DNA of 64,000 nucleotides from Sphingopyxis sp. (GCF_016704835.1 NZ_JADIZJ010000005.1:1-64000), one strand, 5' to 3'. Counted from the stretch's first letter, positions 39,615 to 48,854 are shown. Made by a program: numbers and translations. The notes: generated from the sequence alone by a model not told the origin.

Positions 39615-41775
39615 CACGCATGTCAAAGGCGAGCGTCGGGACATCCTGGCGCTTGTGAAGCGCCGTCCCGCGGCCCGACAGCGATGGATTGTTCATAAAA
39701 TAATGATGCAGATTGAACGGTTTGTCGCCCGGTGCTGTGCGGATATAGGTGCCGTCGGATTGCAGCACCCAGCTTTGTTCATTGTCGATCAGGTTCGCGA
39801 CGAGCACCTGGTCCAATATCTGGTCGTGGACGGTCGGATTTTCGATCGGGATCATATATTCGACGCGGCGGTCGAAATTGCGCGGCATCCAGTCGGCGCT
39901 GCTGATGTAGAGCTTGGCGCGCTGGTGCGGCAGCGAGGCGCCATTGGCGAACGCCCACACGCGGCTATGTTCGAGAAAACGGCCGACCACCGATTTGACG
40001 CGGATCGTCTCCGACAGGCCCTGGACGTCGGGGCGCAGGCAGCAGATTCCGCGGACGATCAACTCGATCGGCACCCCAGCCACGCTAGCCTCGTACAATT
40101 TGTCGATGATGTCGGGATCGACGAGGCTGTTCATCTTCGCCCACACGCCCGACGGTTGCCCGGCCTTGGCCGCCGCGATTTCGGCGTCGATCAGGTCGCA
40201 CAGATGCGCGCGCATGTTGAGCGGCGACATGGTGATCATGTCGAGCCGTTCGGGTTCGACATAGCCGGTGATATAATTGAACAGCTGCGCCGCATCGCGC
40301 CCGGCGCGCGGATCGGCGGTGAAAAAGCTGAGATCGGTATAGATGCGCGCGGTGACCGGGTGGTAATTGCCGGTGCCGAAGTGGCAATAGGTGCGATACC
40401 CCTGCCCTTCGCGGCGCACGACCATCGAAATCTTGGCGTGGGTCTTCCACTCGATAAAGCCGTACACCACCTGCACGCCGGCGCGTTCAAGCTGGTTCGC
40501 CCAGAGGAGATTCTGTTCTTCGTCGAAGCGCGCCTTGAGCTCGACCACGGCGGTCACCGACTTGCCTGCCTCGGCCGCCTCGATCAGCGCACGGATCACC
40601 GGCGACTGGTCGCCGGCGCGATAGAGCGTCTGCTTGATCGCAACGACGTCGGGATCAGCGGCGGCCTGTCGCAGGAAAGCGAGAACGACCTCGAAGCTTT
40701 CATAGGGATGGTGGACGAGGATGTCCTTGCTGCGGATCGCCGCGAAGCAATCGCCGCCATGTTCGCGGATGCGTTCGGGGAAACGCGCCGAATACGCAGG
40801 GAATTTCAGGTCGGGCCGATCGACATCGACGAGCGCCGACAGCGCCGCCAGCCCGACGAAGCCGCCGATCTTGGCGACGATCGCCTCATGCCCCTGAATA
40901 TCGGCGTTGAGCACTTCGGCAATCTCGCCGGGCATGTCAGCTTCGAGTTCGAGCAGGATGACGCGGCCGCGGCGGCGGCGGCGGATCGCGGTGCGGAACA
41001 GGCGCACCAGATCTTCGGCCTCTTCTTCCAGTTCGATATCGCTGTCACGGATGATGCGGAACACCCCGAGCGAGCGGATGGTGAAACCGGGGAACAGCAG
41101 GTCGCCAAAAATTTCGATCAGATATTCGATCGGCACGAAAGCCTGCGCCTGCCCTGGCACTGCCACGAAGCGCGGCAACGCCGCCGGGATCAGCACCAGT
41201 TCGCGCACCGTCTCGCCCGTTGCCTTGCGCTGCAGGTCGAAAATGATCCCCAGCCCGCGATTGGGGATGAAGGGAAAGGGGTGCGCAGGGTCGAGCACCT
41301 GCGGGGTCAGGATCGGGAAAATCTGGTCGATGAAATATTGGCGCAGCGCGGCGCGCAGCGGTTCGCGGTCGGAACCGGTGCCATGGACGACGATACCCTG
41401 TTCACCGAGCAACCTGTGGAGACGCTGCCACTCGCTCTGCTGCTGATCGACGAGGCGGTTCACCTCGGCCTCGATCTCGGCCAGTTGCTGTCCCGGCGAG
41501 CGGCCATCGGCGGAGGGATCGTCGATCCCCTGCAGCTGCTGCCCCTTCAGCCCCGCGACGCGGACCATGAAAAATTCGTCGAGGTTACTGCCCGAAATCG
41601 ACAGGAAGCGGAGGCGTTCGAGCAGCGGATGCGCCGGGTTGCGCGCCTCCTCCATCACCCGGCGGTTGAACGCCAGCCAGCTGAGTTCGCGGTTGAAAAA
41701 GCGTTCGGGCCCGAAGGACGGAAGGCCGGTATTGGCGTCGTTGTCGGCGCGAAGTGGCTGTCCGGAGAGCGTCAT
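39607..41775 (-). CDS. ppk: polyphosphate kinase 1
   Basis: A membrane-associated enzyme of 722 residues that makes polyphosphate from ATP. It contains the N-terminal FFNRELSWLAFNRRVMEEA block, the middle FPLTP-like part (LVHHPYESFEVVL), and the two phospholipase-D-like regions with the phosphorylated His: KTHAKISMVVRREGQ, YCHFGTGNYHPVTARIYTDL and DWMPRNFDRRVEYMIPI. It is slightly longer than the Escherichia coli enzyme (688). Its start overlaps the hdaA stop by four bases and its end overlaps ppx, making a coupled hdaA-ppk-ppx set. Confidence 0.97.
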   Translation of the reverse strand: MTLSGQPLRADNDANTGLPSFGPERFFNRELSWLAFNRRVMEEARNPAHPLLERLRFLSISGSNLDEFFMVRVAGLKGQQLQGIDDPSADGRSPGQQLAEIEAEVNRLVDQQQSEWQRLHRLLGEQGIVVHGTGSDREPLRAALRQYFIDQIFPILTPQVLDPAHPFPFIPNRGLGIIFDLQRKATGETVRELVLIPAALPRFVAVPGQAQAFVPIEYLIEIFGDLLFPGFTIRSLGVFRIIRDSDIELEEEAEDLVRLFRTAIRRRRRGRVILLELEADMPGEIAEVLNADIQGHEAIVAKIGGFVGLAALSALVDVDRPDLKFPAYSARFPERIREHGGDCFAAIRSKDILVHHPYESFEVVLAFLRQAAADPDVVAIKQTLYRAGDQSPVIRALIEAAEAGKSVTAVVELKARFDEEQNLLWANQLERAGVQVVYGFIEWKTHAKISMVVRREGQGYRTYCHFGTGNYHPVTARIYTDLSFFTADPRAGRDAAQLFNYITGYVEPERLDMITMSPLNMRAHLCDLIDAEIAAAKAGQPSGVWAKMNSLVDPDIIDKLYEASVAGVPIELIVRGICCLRPDVQGLSETIRVKSVVGRFLEHSRVWAFANGASLPHQRAKLYISSADWMPRNFDRRVEYMIPIENPTVHDQILDQVLVANLIDNEQSWVLQSDGTYIRTAPGDKPFNLHHYFMNNPSLSGRGTALHKRQDVPTLAFDMRDD

Positions 41776-42422
41776 GCGTCATGGTCCTGTCGTTCGAGCA
41801 GATCGGGATCGATCAGCCCCTGTGACAGTAATGTTTCACGCGTAAGACGAATGCCGACGCGACGCCCCTGCTCGAGCGAGGCGGCGTCGAGCGCCGCAAC
41901 TATGCGATGGATCATCGCATAGCTGCGCTCCATCCGCGGGACGATATAGGCGGCGACTTCGGGCGCCAGCGCGATCCCGCGCTGCGCGAACAGCGCCTCG
42001 ATCAGATCGCGGGCAAGGCAATCGTCGGGCTCGGCGATCGCCAGCACCGGTACGGCGCGCAGCCGCGAAGCGAGGTCGGGAAGCGCGATTCCCCATTCGG
42101 ATGGCGGTGCGTCGGCGATGATCAGCAGCGGTGTGTTCGACGATTGCGCCGCATTCCAGGCATGGAAAATCTCTTCTTCGGACGCGCTGCCATGACCGTC
42201 GATCACCCGACCGCCGGTTTCCGCGGCGAACAGTCGGCCAATCAGGCTGCGCCCCGACGCGCGCGGCCCGGTGAGCACCGCGGTTCGCACCGGCCAGGTC
42301 GCAACATGACGCAGATAGCGGATCGCATCGGCGTTGCTGGTCCCGACAACCAGCGGAGCGTCGTTGCTGCCCCCGGCGCTCCAGTCGAGCGGCAGAGCGA
42401 TCTGGCTGGTCAAGCGCGCCAT
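41772..42422 (-). CDS. hdaA: Hda-like DnaA-related protein
   Basis: A P-loop protein of 216 residues resembling the AAA+ part of DnaA. HdaA helps inactivate DnaA-ATP after initiation (RIDA), with the sliding clamp. The start reads [17 protein letters not shown], where QIALPLDW resembles the QL(S/A)LPL clamp-binding motif of Hda. The P-loop region is AVLTGPRASGRSLIGRLF (about 50-67), a variant without the usual GKT/GKS, so ATP binding may be weak. A Walker-B-like stretch follows, TPLLIIADAPPS. The ATG at 42422 overlaps the upstream stop (TGATG). Family and neighbourhood support the call. Confidence 0.85.
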   Translation of the reverse strand: MARLTSQIALPLDWSAGGSNDAPLVVGTSNADAIRYLRHVATWPVRTAVLTGPRASGRSLIGRLFAAETGGRVIDGHGSASEEEIFHAWNAAQSSNTPLLIIADAPPSEWGIALPDLASRLRAVPVLAIAEPDDCLARDLIEALFAQRGIALAPEVAAYIVPRMERSYAMIHRIVAALDAASLEQGRRVGIRLTRETLLSQGLIDPDLLERQDHDA

Positions 42423-43693
42423 CAACGGCTGATCCGCAGCGTGCTGCCGCCTTCCTGCACCTTGTAACCCCGCGCCGCGAGCGCCGCGCTCAGCGCCTTG
42501 ATGTCGCCGCGGAAGGTCACGCGCATCACCGAGGTACCGCCGAGCGCAAGGCTGGTGGTCGATGCCGACTGGACGCCTGCAGTCCCGCCGACGGCGCGTT
42601 CGGTTGCGGTGACCGATTCGACGTCGGGCGAGCTGTACTGGACGGTGAAGCTCTGCACGCCCGCAGGCGCGGTGGTCGGCACACTGCTGTCGGTTTCGCT
42701 GGGAAGCGCATCCTCGTCGGTCGTCGCGGCCTCCTCGGGCAGGTCTTCGCGCTCGACCGGCTTTTCGAGGACAAGATAGGTGTCGGTACGCAGCACGCCG
42801 GCCGCCAGCGCGTCGATATAAATGCGGTCCATCCGCGCAACCGCTTTCTCCATCATGTCGGGCAGCGCCGCGGGGCTGGGTCCGGTCATCGTGAAGCTGG
42901 AAATCAGCTTGCTGTCGGGGCCAAAGCGCGCGGTGAAATAGCCTCTGATCGGCCCGCCCGGATACGAATATTCGACCCGCGCGATCGGAGTCAGCACGTC
43001 GGCGGCGCCATATTGATCGAGGATGACGCGCCACCAGATGCGCCCGCGGCGGCCGGTCTGGCCCGCATTGAGCAGCAAGGTGTCCGCGCCGGTACCCGCC
43101 GTGCGGACATAGTCAATCGCGCTTTGCCCCGTATTATATTCCGCCCAAGCGCGCTGCCACGCGCTGCGCTGTTCGAACACCTGCGGGATGCCATCGATCG
43201 AATAGACCGGGATGACCAGCAGCGGCGGCGAGCGAAGCGTCCGGCCGCTGACGCCGAGGATCTGTCCGGCGCGGACGCGGTCGAACTGGATGCCGAGCTT
43301 TGCCACATAACGACGCGGGCCGATCTGCTCTTCCTCAACCACAATCGCGGTGACGATGCCGTCGAGCACCGAATCGCCGAGCGCCGGCCCGTCGCTGCCG
43401 TTCAATTTGCGATAGAGCTGGGTCCAGCCCTTGCGCTGCGCCTCGCGCCAGCCTTTGGTGCGCGCGTCGTCGGCATTGTCGCCGGTGACATCGACCAGGA
43501 TACCGCTCGCCAGAAAATCGCCGCTACTGTTGATCGGGGTGATGCCGCGATCGCCGCGGCTGATCTGACCCTCGACGACGCCGACGAGCAGGATCGCGAA
43601 GAACAGGCCGAGAAGCGCAAGCCAGCGCCCGTCGCGCGGCAACGCAACGATTTTGAACCGGTGGGCGAACGGAAGGGGAGCGGTGGAAATCAT
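42422..43693 (-). CDS. membrane-anchored DUF2066-like protein
   Basis: A protein of 423 residues with a single N-terminal membrane segment ([19 protein letters not shown], about 24-42) and a long periplasmic part. The first half ([26 protein letters not shown]...) resembles DUF2066 proteins. A disordered Glu/Asp/Ser/Thr-rich linker follows (about 310-345), then a small alpha/beta domain at the end. Its function is not known. It leads the coupled run hdaA-ppk-ppx and lies divergent from purM with 85 bases between starts, an order recurring in sphingomonads. Confidence 0.7.
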   Translation of the reverse strand: MISTAPLPFAHRFKIVALPRDGRWLALLGLFFAILLVGVVEGQISRGDRGITPINSSGDFLASGILVDVTGDNADDARTKGWREAQRKGWTQLYRKLNGSDGPALGDSVLDGIVTAIVVEEEQIGPRRYVAKLGIQFDRVRAGQILGVSGRTLRSPPLLVIPVYSIDGIPQVFEQRSAWQRAWAEYNTGQSAIDYVRTAGTGADTLLLNAGQTGRRGRIWWRVILDQYGAADVLTPIARVEYSYPGGPIRGYFTARFGPDSKLISSFTMTGPSPAALPDMMEKAVARMDRIYIDALAAGVLRTDTYLVLEKPVEREDLPEEAATTDEDALPSETDSSVPTTAPAGVQSFTVQYSSPDVESVTATERAVGGTAGVQSASTTSLALGGTSVMRVTFRGDIKALSAALAARGYKVQEGGSTLRISR

Positions 43694-43778
43694 CTCTTCT
43701 CTATGCTCTGCCCAAAAGCGCACGCGCGGACAAGGAAATCATGGCATTTGTCGGCTGGAACCGTTAGTCGCGCGTGCC

Positions 43779-44885
43779 ATGGATTCCAAGCACAACCCGC
43801 CCGCCTCCTACACTTATGCGCAGTCTGGGGTGTCGATCGATGCCGGCAATGCGCTGGTCCGTGCCATCGCCCCGCTGGCGCGAGCGACACGGCGCCCCGG
43901 CGCCGACGCCGACCTCGGCGGCTTTGGCGGCTTTTTCGACCTGAAAGCAGCTGGATTCAACGACCCCCTGCTCGTCGCGGCGAATGATGGGGTCGGCACC
44001 AAGCTGAAACTGGCGATCGAATCGGGCCGCCATGACGGGGTCGGCATCGATCTGGTCGCGATGTGCGTCAACGACCTGATCGTGCAGGGCGCCGAACCGC
44101 TGTTCTTCCTCGATTATTATGCGACTGCCAAGCTCGACAACGACATCGCGACGCAAGTGGTCGCAAGCATTGCCGAGGGCTGCAAACAGGCCGGCTGCGC
44201 GCTGATCGGGGGCGAAACCGCCGAAATGCCGGGGATGTACAGCGACGGCGATTATGACCTCGCCGGGTTCTGCGTCGGCGCGGTCGAGCGCGATCAGGTG
44301 CTAACGGCCGACAAGGTTACCGCGGGCGACGTCATCCTCGGCCTTGCCTCGTCGGGGGTGCATTCGAACGGCTTTTCGCTCGTGCGGCGGCTGGCGGCGG
44401 ACAAGGGGTGGAAGCTCGACCGTCCTGCGCTGTTCGACCAGACGATCCTGCTGATCGACGCGCTGATGGCGCCGACGCGCATCTATGTGAAAAGCCTGCT
44501 GCCGCTGGTGAAGACCGGCAAGATCCACGCGCTCGCGCATATCACCGGCGGCGGGCTGCTCGAAAACATCCCGCGCGTCCTGCCCAAGACCTTGCACGCC
44601 CATGTCGATGCCGATGCGTGGGAACAGTCGCGGTTGATGGCGTTTTTGCAGGCGCAGGGAAATATCGAGCCCGAAGAAATGGCGCGGACGTTCAACTGCG
44701 GGATCGGGATGGCGGTTGTGGTTGCCGAGGGCGATGTTGTCGACGTCACCGCGACACTTCAGGCCGCGGGCGAAACGGTATTTCGCATCGGGCATATCGC
44801 GGCGGGTGCGAAGGGCTGCACCGTTACCGGAAGCGTCGAAACCTGGAGCGCGATGGGCGCGTGGAGTGCGACGCATAATGCATAA
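43779..44885 (+). CDS. purM: phosphoribosylformylglycinamidine cyclo-ligase (AIR synthetase)
   Basis: An enzyme of 368 residues that closes the imidazole ring of AIR in purine synthesis using ATP. Motifs include [66 protein letters not shown] and the dimer-interface [16 protein letters not shown]. The start chosen is the ATG at 43779, after which the conserved N-terminus begins; upstream sequence overlaps the divergent gene. purN follows after 186 bases of unusual sequence. Confidence 0.97.
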   Translation: MDSKHNPPASYTYAQSGVSIDAGNALVRAIAPLARATRRPGADADLGGFGGFFDLKAAGFNDPLLVAANDGVGTKLKLAIESGRHDGVGIDLVAMCVNDLIVQGAEPLFFLDYYATAKLDNDIATQVVASIAEGCKQAGCALIGGETAEMPGMYSDGDYDLAGFCVGAVERDQVLTADKVTAGDVILGLASSGVHSNGFSLVRRLAADKGWKLDRPALFDQTILLIDALMAPTRIYVKSLLPLVKTGKIHALAHITGGGLLENIPRVLPKTLHAHVDADAWEQSRLMAFLQAQGNIEPEEMARTFNCGIGMAVVVAEGDVVDVTATLQAAGETVFRIGHIAAGAKGCTVTGSVETWSAMGAWSATHNA

Positions 44886-44887
44886 AA

Positions 44888-44975
44888 TCCTCCCGATTGC
44901 GCAGCAATGGGGAGGTGGCAGCCTCGCAGAGGCTGACCGAGAGGCGATAGACGCGAGACTTCGGCCCCTCCACCA
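44888..44975. repeat. dispersed GC-rich intergenic repeat, copy B
   Basis: This shares the order TCCTCCC, GCTGACCGAGAG and GCCCCTCCACCA with copy A at 21,249-21,320, and is longer by about 16 bases. It begins just after the purM stop. It may fold into long GC-rich hairpins. Confidence 0.55.
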
Positions 44976-44984
44976 CTGCTTTGC

Positions 44985-45030
44985 GGGGGGGGGGCCGCCC
45001 CCCCCCGGGGGGGGGGGGGCGGGGGGGGCG
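44985..45030. other. abnormal G/C homopolymer block
   Basis: Runs of 10 G (44985-44994), 9 C (44998-45006), 13 G (45007-45019) and 8 G (45021-45028) follow one another with only a few other bases. No other place in the window has such runs. The position at the end of a GC-rich hairpin repeat suggests a sequencing or assembly fault, not a biological element. Confidence 0.8.
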
Positions 45031-45071
45031 CACTCCCCCTCCCCCCTCGCTTCGCGACAAGGTGGATTGAA

Positions 45072-46019
45072 GTGAAAGCGAGGGTCGCGGTCCTGATTTC
45101 CGGCGCCGGAACCAATATGGCGGCGCTGCTATATGCCGCGAAAGCCGCCGACTGCCCCTATGAGATCGTGCTGGTCGCCAGCAACAATCCCGACGCGCCG
45201 GGCCTGACCATTGCCGCCGCCGAAGGGATCGCGACCTGGAGCCTGTCGCACAAGGGCCTGAACCGCGCCGCCTTCGACGCGCTGGTCGAGGCGCAATTGC
45301 GCGCGGCCAAGGCCGAATATGTCGCGCTTGCAGGCTATATGCGGATCCTGAGCGACGACTTCGTTGCGCGCTGGCAGGGCAAGATGCTCAATATCCACCC
45401 CAGCCTGCTGCCGCTCTACAAGGGGCTCGACACCCACCAGCAGGCGATCGACGCGGGGGACAAGTTCGGCGGGTGCAGCGTGCATATCGTCACGCCCGGC
45501 GTCGACGACGGCCCGGTGCTGGCGCAGACGCCGGTCGCGATTCTGCTCGGCGACACGGTCGAAACGCTCAGTGCGCGGGTGCGGATTGCCGAGCATCAGC
45601 TGTATCCGCCGACGCTTGCCGCTTTTGTAACCCGCGAGCGATCGCCGGACTATCTGATCGGCCGCGTCCGCGAACTCGCGATGGCACTGCCCGAAGCCGA
45701 CGAGGTGACCTCGCACGGCATGCCCTGCTTTGGTATCGTGAAGGGCAAGAAATTTGCCTATTTCACCGAAGATCATCACGGGGATGGTAAGATCGCGCTA
45801 CTGGTCAAGATCAGCGGCGCCGACGAGCAGGCGGCGCTGATCGAGATGGACGAAGACCGCTATTTCCGCCCCGCCTATTTCGGCGACGGCTGGGTCGCCA
45901 TCCGGCTGGACCTGGGCGATACCGACTGGGACGCGATCGGCGATTGGCTGCGCAAGAGCTGGCTGGCCGTCGCACCGAAGAAGCTGGCGGGGCTGATGGG
46001 GATTGCAGACGAATTTTGA
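45072..46019 (+). CDS. purN: phosphoribosylglycinamide formyltransferase fused to a YjbR-like domain
   Basis: The N-terminal about 190 residues are PurN, which transfers a formyl group from 10-formyltetrahydrofolate to GAR: RVAVLISGAGTNMAALL, KMLNIHPSLLPLYKGLDTH with the catalytic His, GCSVHIVTPGVDDGPVLAQ and the Asp. Residues about 195-315 resemble the MmcQ/YjbR family: YLIGRVRELAMALPEADEVTS, GMPCFGIVKGKKFAYF and RKSWLAVAPKKL. Normal PurN has about 190-215 residues, so this is a true fusion. The start is GTG at 45072, preceded by GGTGGATTGAA. The added domain's role is unknown. It follows purM. Confidence 0.93.
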   Translation: MKARVAVLISGAGTNMAALLYAAKAADCPYEIVLVASNNPDAPGLTIAAAEGIATWSLSHKGLNRAAFDALVEAQLRAAKAEYVALAGYMRILSDDFVARWQGKMLNIHPSLLPLYKGLDTHQQAIDAGDKFGGCSVHIVTPGVDDGPVLAQTPVAILLGDTVETLSARVRIAEHQLYPPTLAAFVTRERSPDYLIGRVRELAMALPEADEVTSHGMPCFGIVKGKKFAYFTEDHHGDGKIALLVKISGADEQAALIEMDEDRYFRPAYFGDGWVAIRLDLGDTDWDAIGDWLRKSWLAVAPKKLAGLMGIADEF

Positions 46020-46240
46020 ATGGTCCCGCATGTTGCGGCAGGGCAGCCGCCTATGCTGTGCCAGTGTCTCTTAGAAATTGTAGGAATAGCCGGTCCGAAT
46101 ACGCCTGAACTATCGCCGCTTGGGTAATTCGATGTTGCTTCACGCAGTCATGTTGTTCGTGGTCGCCAGCATGATCAGCCAGCACGCTCGGCGAACTGGT
46201 TCGCTAGCGCGCACGCCAATGGCGATTGCGGGAATCAGTA
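46020..46240. other. non-coding gap downstream of purN
   Basis: Between purN and the ndk terminator-like hairpin there is no convincing gene. It holds no recognised repeat. Together with 46,241-46,314 it makes a gap of about 295 bases. Confidence 0.4.
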
Positions 46241-46268
46241 GAGCCCGCGAGGCAACGCTCGCGGGCTC
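46241..46268 (-). terminator. strong hairpin downstream of ndk
   Basis: GAGCCCGCGAG (46241-46251) pairs perfectly with CTCGCGGGCTC (46258-46268) around GCAACG, an 11-base stem about 47 bases beyond the ndk stop. The minus-strand continuation TACTGATT is a weak U tract. It may end transcription from ndk on one side and purN on the other. Confidence 0.6.
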
Positions 46269-46314
46269 CTGAGATCGTTAGTGGCGCGAAGGGAATTGAA
46301 CCATCGCAGCGCAA

Positions 46315-46737
46315 TCAGCCGACGATTTCTTCAGGCTTAAAGAAATAGGCGATTTCGATTGCGGCGTTTTCGTCGCTGTCCGAGCCATGCACGGTGTTCG
46401 CTTCGATGCTCTCGGCCAGTTCCTTGCGGATCGTGCCCGGCTCGGCGTTCGCGGGGTTGGTGGCGCCCATGATATCGCGGTTACGCTGCATGGCGTTTTC
46501 GCCTTCCAGAACCTGGACAACGACCGGGCCGCTGATCATGAAATCGACGAGCTCGCCGAAGAAGGGGCGTTCCTTGTGGACCGCGTAAAAGCCTTCGGCC
46601 TGTTCGCGGCTCATGTGGATACGCTTCGACGCGACGACGCGCAGGCCGGCGTCTTCCAGCATCTTGGTGACGGCGCCGGTGATGTTGCGGCGCGTGGCGT
46701 CGGGCTTGATGATCGAAAAAGTGCGAGTGACCGCCAT
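46315..46737 (-). CDS. ndk: nucleoside diphosphate kinase
   Basis: A protein of 140 residues that moves the terminal phosphate from ATP to other NDPs. The N-terminal [19 protein letters not shown] and the catalytic His in [13 protein letters not shown] (about 117) are intact, together with [35 protein letters not shown] in two parts. The ATG at 46737 gives the usual start ([10 protein letters not shown]). It stands upstream of the GC-rich hairpin on the minus strand. Confidence 0.97.
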   Translation of the reverse strand: MAVTRTFSIIKPDATRRNITGAVTKMLEDAGLRVVASKRIHMSREQAEGFYAVHKERPFFGELVDFMISGPVVVQVLEGENAMQRNRDIMGATNPANAEPGTIRKELAESIEANTVHGSDSDENAAIEIAYFFKPEEIVG

Positions 46738-46824
46738 GGGGGAAGCTCCTGCTTTGTTATGGTTTGCGATGCGCGCGCCTCTAGACGCGCTTTGGCTGTA
46801 TCGCAAGGATAGAGCGCTTGGCTG

Positions 46825-47274
46825 CTACGGCCCCTCCGTCCAGCGCCCTCGATCATCCTGTTTCCAGAAATGGGTTTCGACATCATCGGCGTTGCTCAGC
46901 TTGCGCCAGGTCGCGCGCGCGTCGTCGATGCGGCTGTTGTCGAAGAGCAGGAAGGTGCGCTCGAAGCCCAAAGCTTCGTCGCGCCACTCGCCATCGGCGA
47001 GCGCAATCAGCCGGGCGCGGTTGGGCGGCGCGGCGTCGAGCTTTCCCGAAATCAGGATCGGTTCGATTTCCTCATCGGGCGAACCGGCGGCGCCGTGCGG
47101 CAAAAAGCTCGCCGGGGTCATTGTCCACAACGCCTCATCGATCGCCTGTCGCTGCATCGCCGGGGCGGCGACGATCAGCAGCCGGTCGCCGGCGCCCAAT
47201 ATGCGTGTCGCAATGGCAGGGAGCACCCGTTCGACGGGGTCGCGGGTCAGCCGGTAAAAATCGACGCGCACCAT
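46825..47274 (-). CDS. holC: DNA polymerase III subunit chi
   Basis: A protein of 149 residues of the HolC family that links the clamp loader to single-strand-binding protein. It begins MVRVDFYRLTRDPVERVLPA, has a P-loop-less Rossmann-like fold with RLLIVAAPAMQRQAIDEALW and PASFLPHGAAGS, and ends with DDVETHFWKQDDRGRWTEGP. The start is ATG at 47274. The neighbour upstream on the same strand is pepA, an order common in proteobacteria (pepA-holC). Confidence 0.9.
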   Translation of the reverse strand: MVRVDFYRLTRDPVERVLPAIATRILGAGDRLLIVAAPAMQRQAIDEALWTMTPASFLPHGAAGSPDEEIEPILISGKLDAAPPNRARLIALADGEWRDEALGFERTFLLFDNSRIDDARATWRKLSNADDVETHFWKQDDRGRWTEGP

Positions 47275-47290
47275 TTCGCTACAAATCGAT

Positions 47291-47375
47291 CGTAATTGCG
47301 AGGAGCCGAAGGCGACGCGGCAATCCAGAGTAGGCGTAAACCGCTCTGGATGGCTTCGCTTCGCTCGCAATGACG
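47291..47375. repeat. dispersed palindromic repeat between holC and pepA
   Basis: TTGCGAGGAGCCGAAGGCGA...CGGCAATCCAGAG at 47295-47330 is mirrored by CTCTGGATGGCTTCGCTTCG and CTCGCAATGACG at 47344-47375. This inverted pair with a short spacer is a common short repeat in proteobacterial genomes. It can form a long hairpin between the two genes. Confidence 0.7.
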
Positions 47376-47384
47376 AGCATGAAA

Positions 47385-48854
47385 TCAGCCTTCGTGGTTT
47401 TCGGCGATGTAGCGGTCGAGCAGGCGGACACCGTAACCCGTCGCGCCCTTCGCCCACACCGGGCCATCCTTGTCGGCCCACGCCATGCCGGCGATGTCGA
47501 GATGCGCCCAGGCGACGCCGTCGTCGACATAGCGTTTGAGGAACTGCGCCGCGGTAATCGAGCCGGCTTCGCGCGGACCGACATTTTTCATATCGGCGAT
47601 CGGGCTGTCGATCAGCTTGTCGTAAGCCGCCGTCAGCGGGAAGCGCCACAGCTTGTTATTGCTCGTCTCGCCCGCCGTGATCAGCTTGTCCGCCAGTGCA
47701 TCGTCATTTGCGAAAATACCCGCATATTCATGGCCGAGCGAGATGACCATCGCGCCGGTCAAGGTCGCGAGGTCGACGATGACCTTGGGCGAATACATCT
47801 TCTGCGCCCAGGTGATCGCGTCGCACAGCACCAGCCGTCCCTCGGCATCGGTGTTGAGCACTTCGACCGTCTGACCCGACATGGTCGTGACGATGTCGCC
47901 GGGGCGCATCGCATTGCCATCGGGCATGTTTTCGACCAGCCCGACGACGCCGACGACATTCGCCTTCGCCTTGCGCCCGGCGATCGCCTTCATCGCGCCC
48001 GCTACGGCGCCCGCGCCGCCCATGTCCCATTTCATCATGTCCATGCCCGCGGCGGGCTTGATGCTGATACCGCCGGTGTCGAAGGTCACCCCCTTGCCGA
48101 TGAATACCACCGGCTTGTCGCCCGCATTACCGCCATTCCAGCGCATCGCGAGCAGTCGCGGCGGGCGCGTCGAGCCCTGCGCGACGCCGAGCAGCGCCCC
48201 CATGCCGAGTGCTTTCATCTGGCGTTCGTCGAGCACTTCGATTTCGACGCCGAGGTCAGCGAGATGCTGGCAGCGTTCAACGAAGCTTTCGGGATAAAGA
48301 ATGTTCGGCGGCTCGGCGACGAGCGTCTGGGTCAGCGCCACGCCGTCGGCAATCGCTTCATTTGCGGCCCAGCGCGCCGACAGATCGCGATACGGCGACG
48401 CGATGGTCAGCGATTTGAGGCTCGGCTTGGCAGTCTCCGCCAACCGCGTCCGATAGGTATCGATCCGCCAGTCGCGCAGTTTCGCGCCCATCGCGAATGC
48501 CAGCACATCCTCTTCATCGACCGCGCCCGCGCTCGCAAAATCGACATGGACTGCCGCGGCGCCGCTGGTTTGCAGCCGTCCGGTCAGCGCGCCGCCCGCG
48601 CGCTCGAGATCATGCACCGTGCCTTCGCCAATTCCCACCAGCAGCAAGCGCAGGACGCGGCCGCCATCGACCGCCGCGGTTTCGGCAATGCCGCCCGCCG
48701 CGCCTTCGAACCGCGCCTGCGCCGCGGTGCCGCCCAGCAGCGCGCCATGCGGCGCGCCCAGCGCCTGGACAAAGGCGGCGAGTTCGCCCTTGCGGACCGG
48801 AAAAGCGACAACGTCGGCAGACGCATCGATTTGCGCGACAAAGTGAATGTCCAT
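47385..48854 (-). CDS. pepA: leucyl aminopeptidase (PepA, M17)
   Basis: A cytosolic metallo-aminopeptidase of 489 residues that removes N-terminal residues from peptides. The M17 signature is NTDAEGRLVLCDA (about 345), with metal ligands in FIGKGVTFDTGGISIKPA and KWDMGGAGAV. The variable N-terminal domain (about 1-165) precedes the catalytic domain. Length agrees with Escherichia coli PepA (503). It is divergent from lptD with about 130 bases between. Confidence 0.96.
   Translation of the reverse strand: MDIHFVAQIDASADVVAFPVRKGELAAFVQALGAPHGALLGGTAAQARFEGAAGGIAETAAVDGGRVLRLLLVGIGEGTVHDLERAGGALTGRLQTSGAAAVHVDFASAGAVDEEDVLAFAMGAKLRDWRIDTYRTRLAETAKPSLKSLTIASPYRDLSARWAANEAIADGVALTQTLVAEPPNILYPESFVERCQHLADLGVEIEVLDERQMKALGMGALLGVAQGSTRPPRLLAMRWNGGNAGDKPVVFIGKGVTFDTGGISIKPAAGMDMMKWDMGGAGAVAGAMKAIAGRKAKANVVGVVGLVENMPDGNAMRPGDIVTTMSGQTVEVLNTDAEGRLVLCDAITWAQKMYSPKVIVDLATLTGAMVISLGHEYAGIFANDDALADKLITAGETSNNKLWRFPLTAAYDKLIDSPIADMKNVGPREAGSITAAQFLKRYVDDGVAWAHLDIAGMAWADKDGPVWAKGATGYGVRLLDRYIAENHEG

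Noticed and set aside
46241..46314. Complete tRNA gene next to ndk
   Set aside because: Only a T-loop/acceptor-like tail is visible; no D-arm or anticodon arm can be drawn and the T-stem does not pair.
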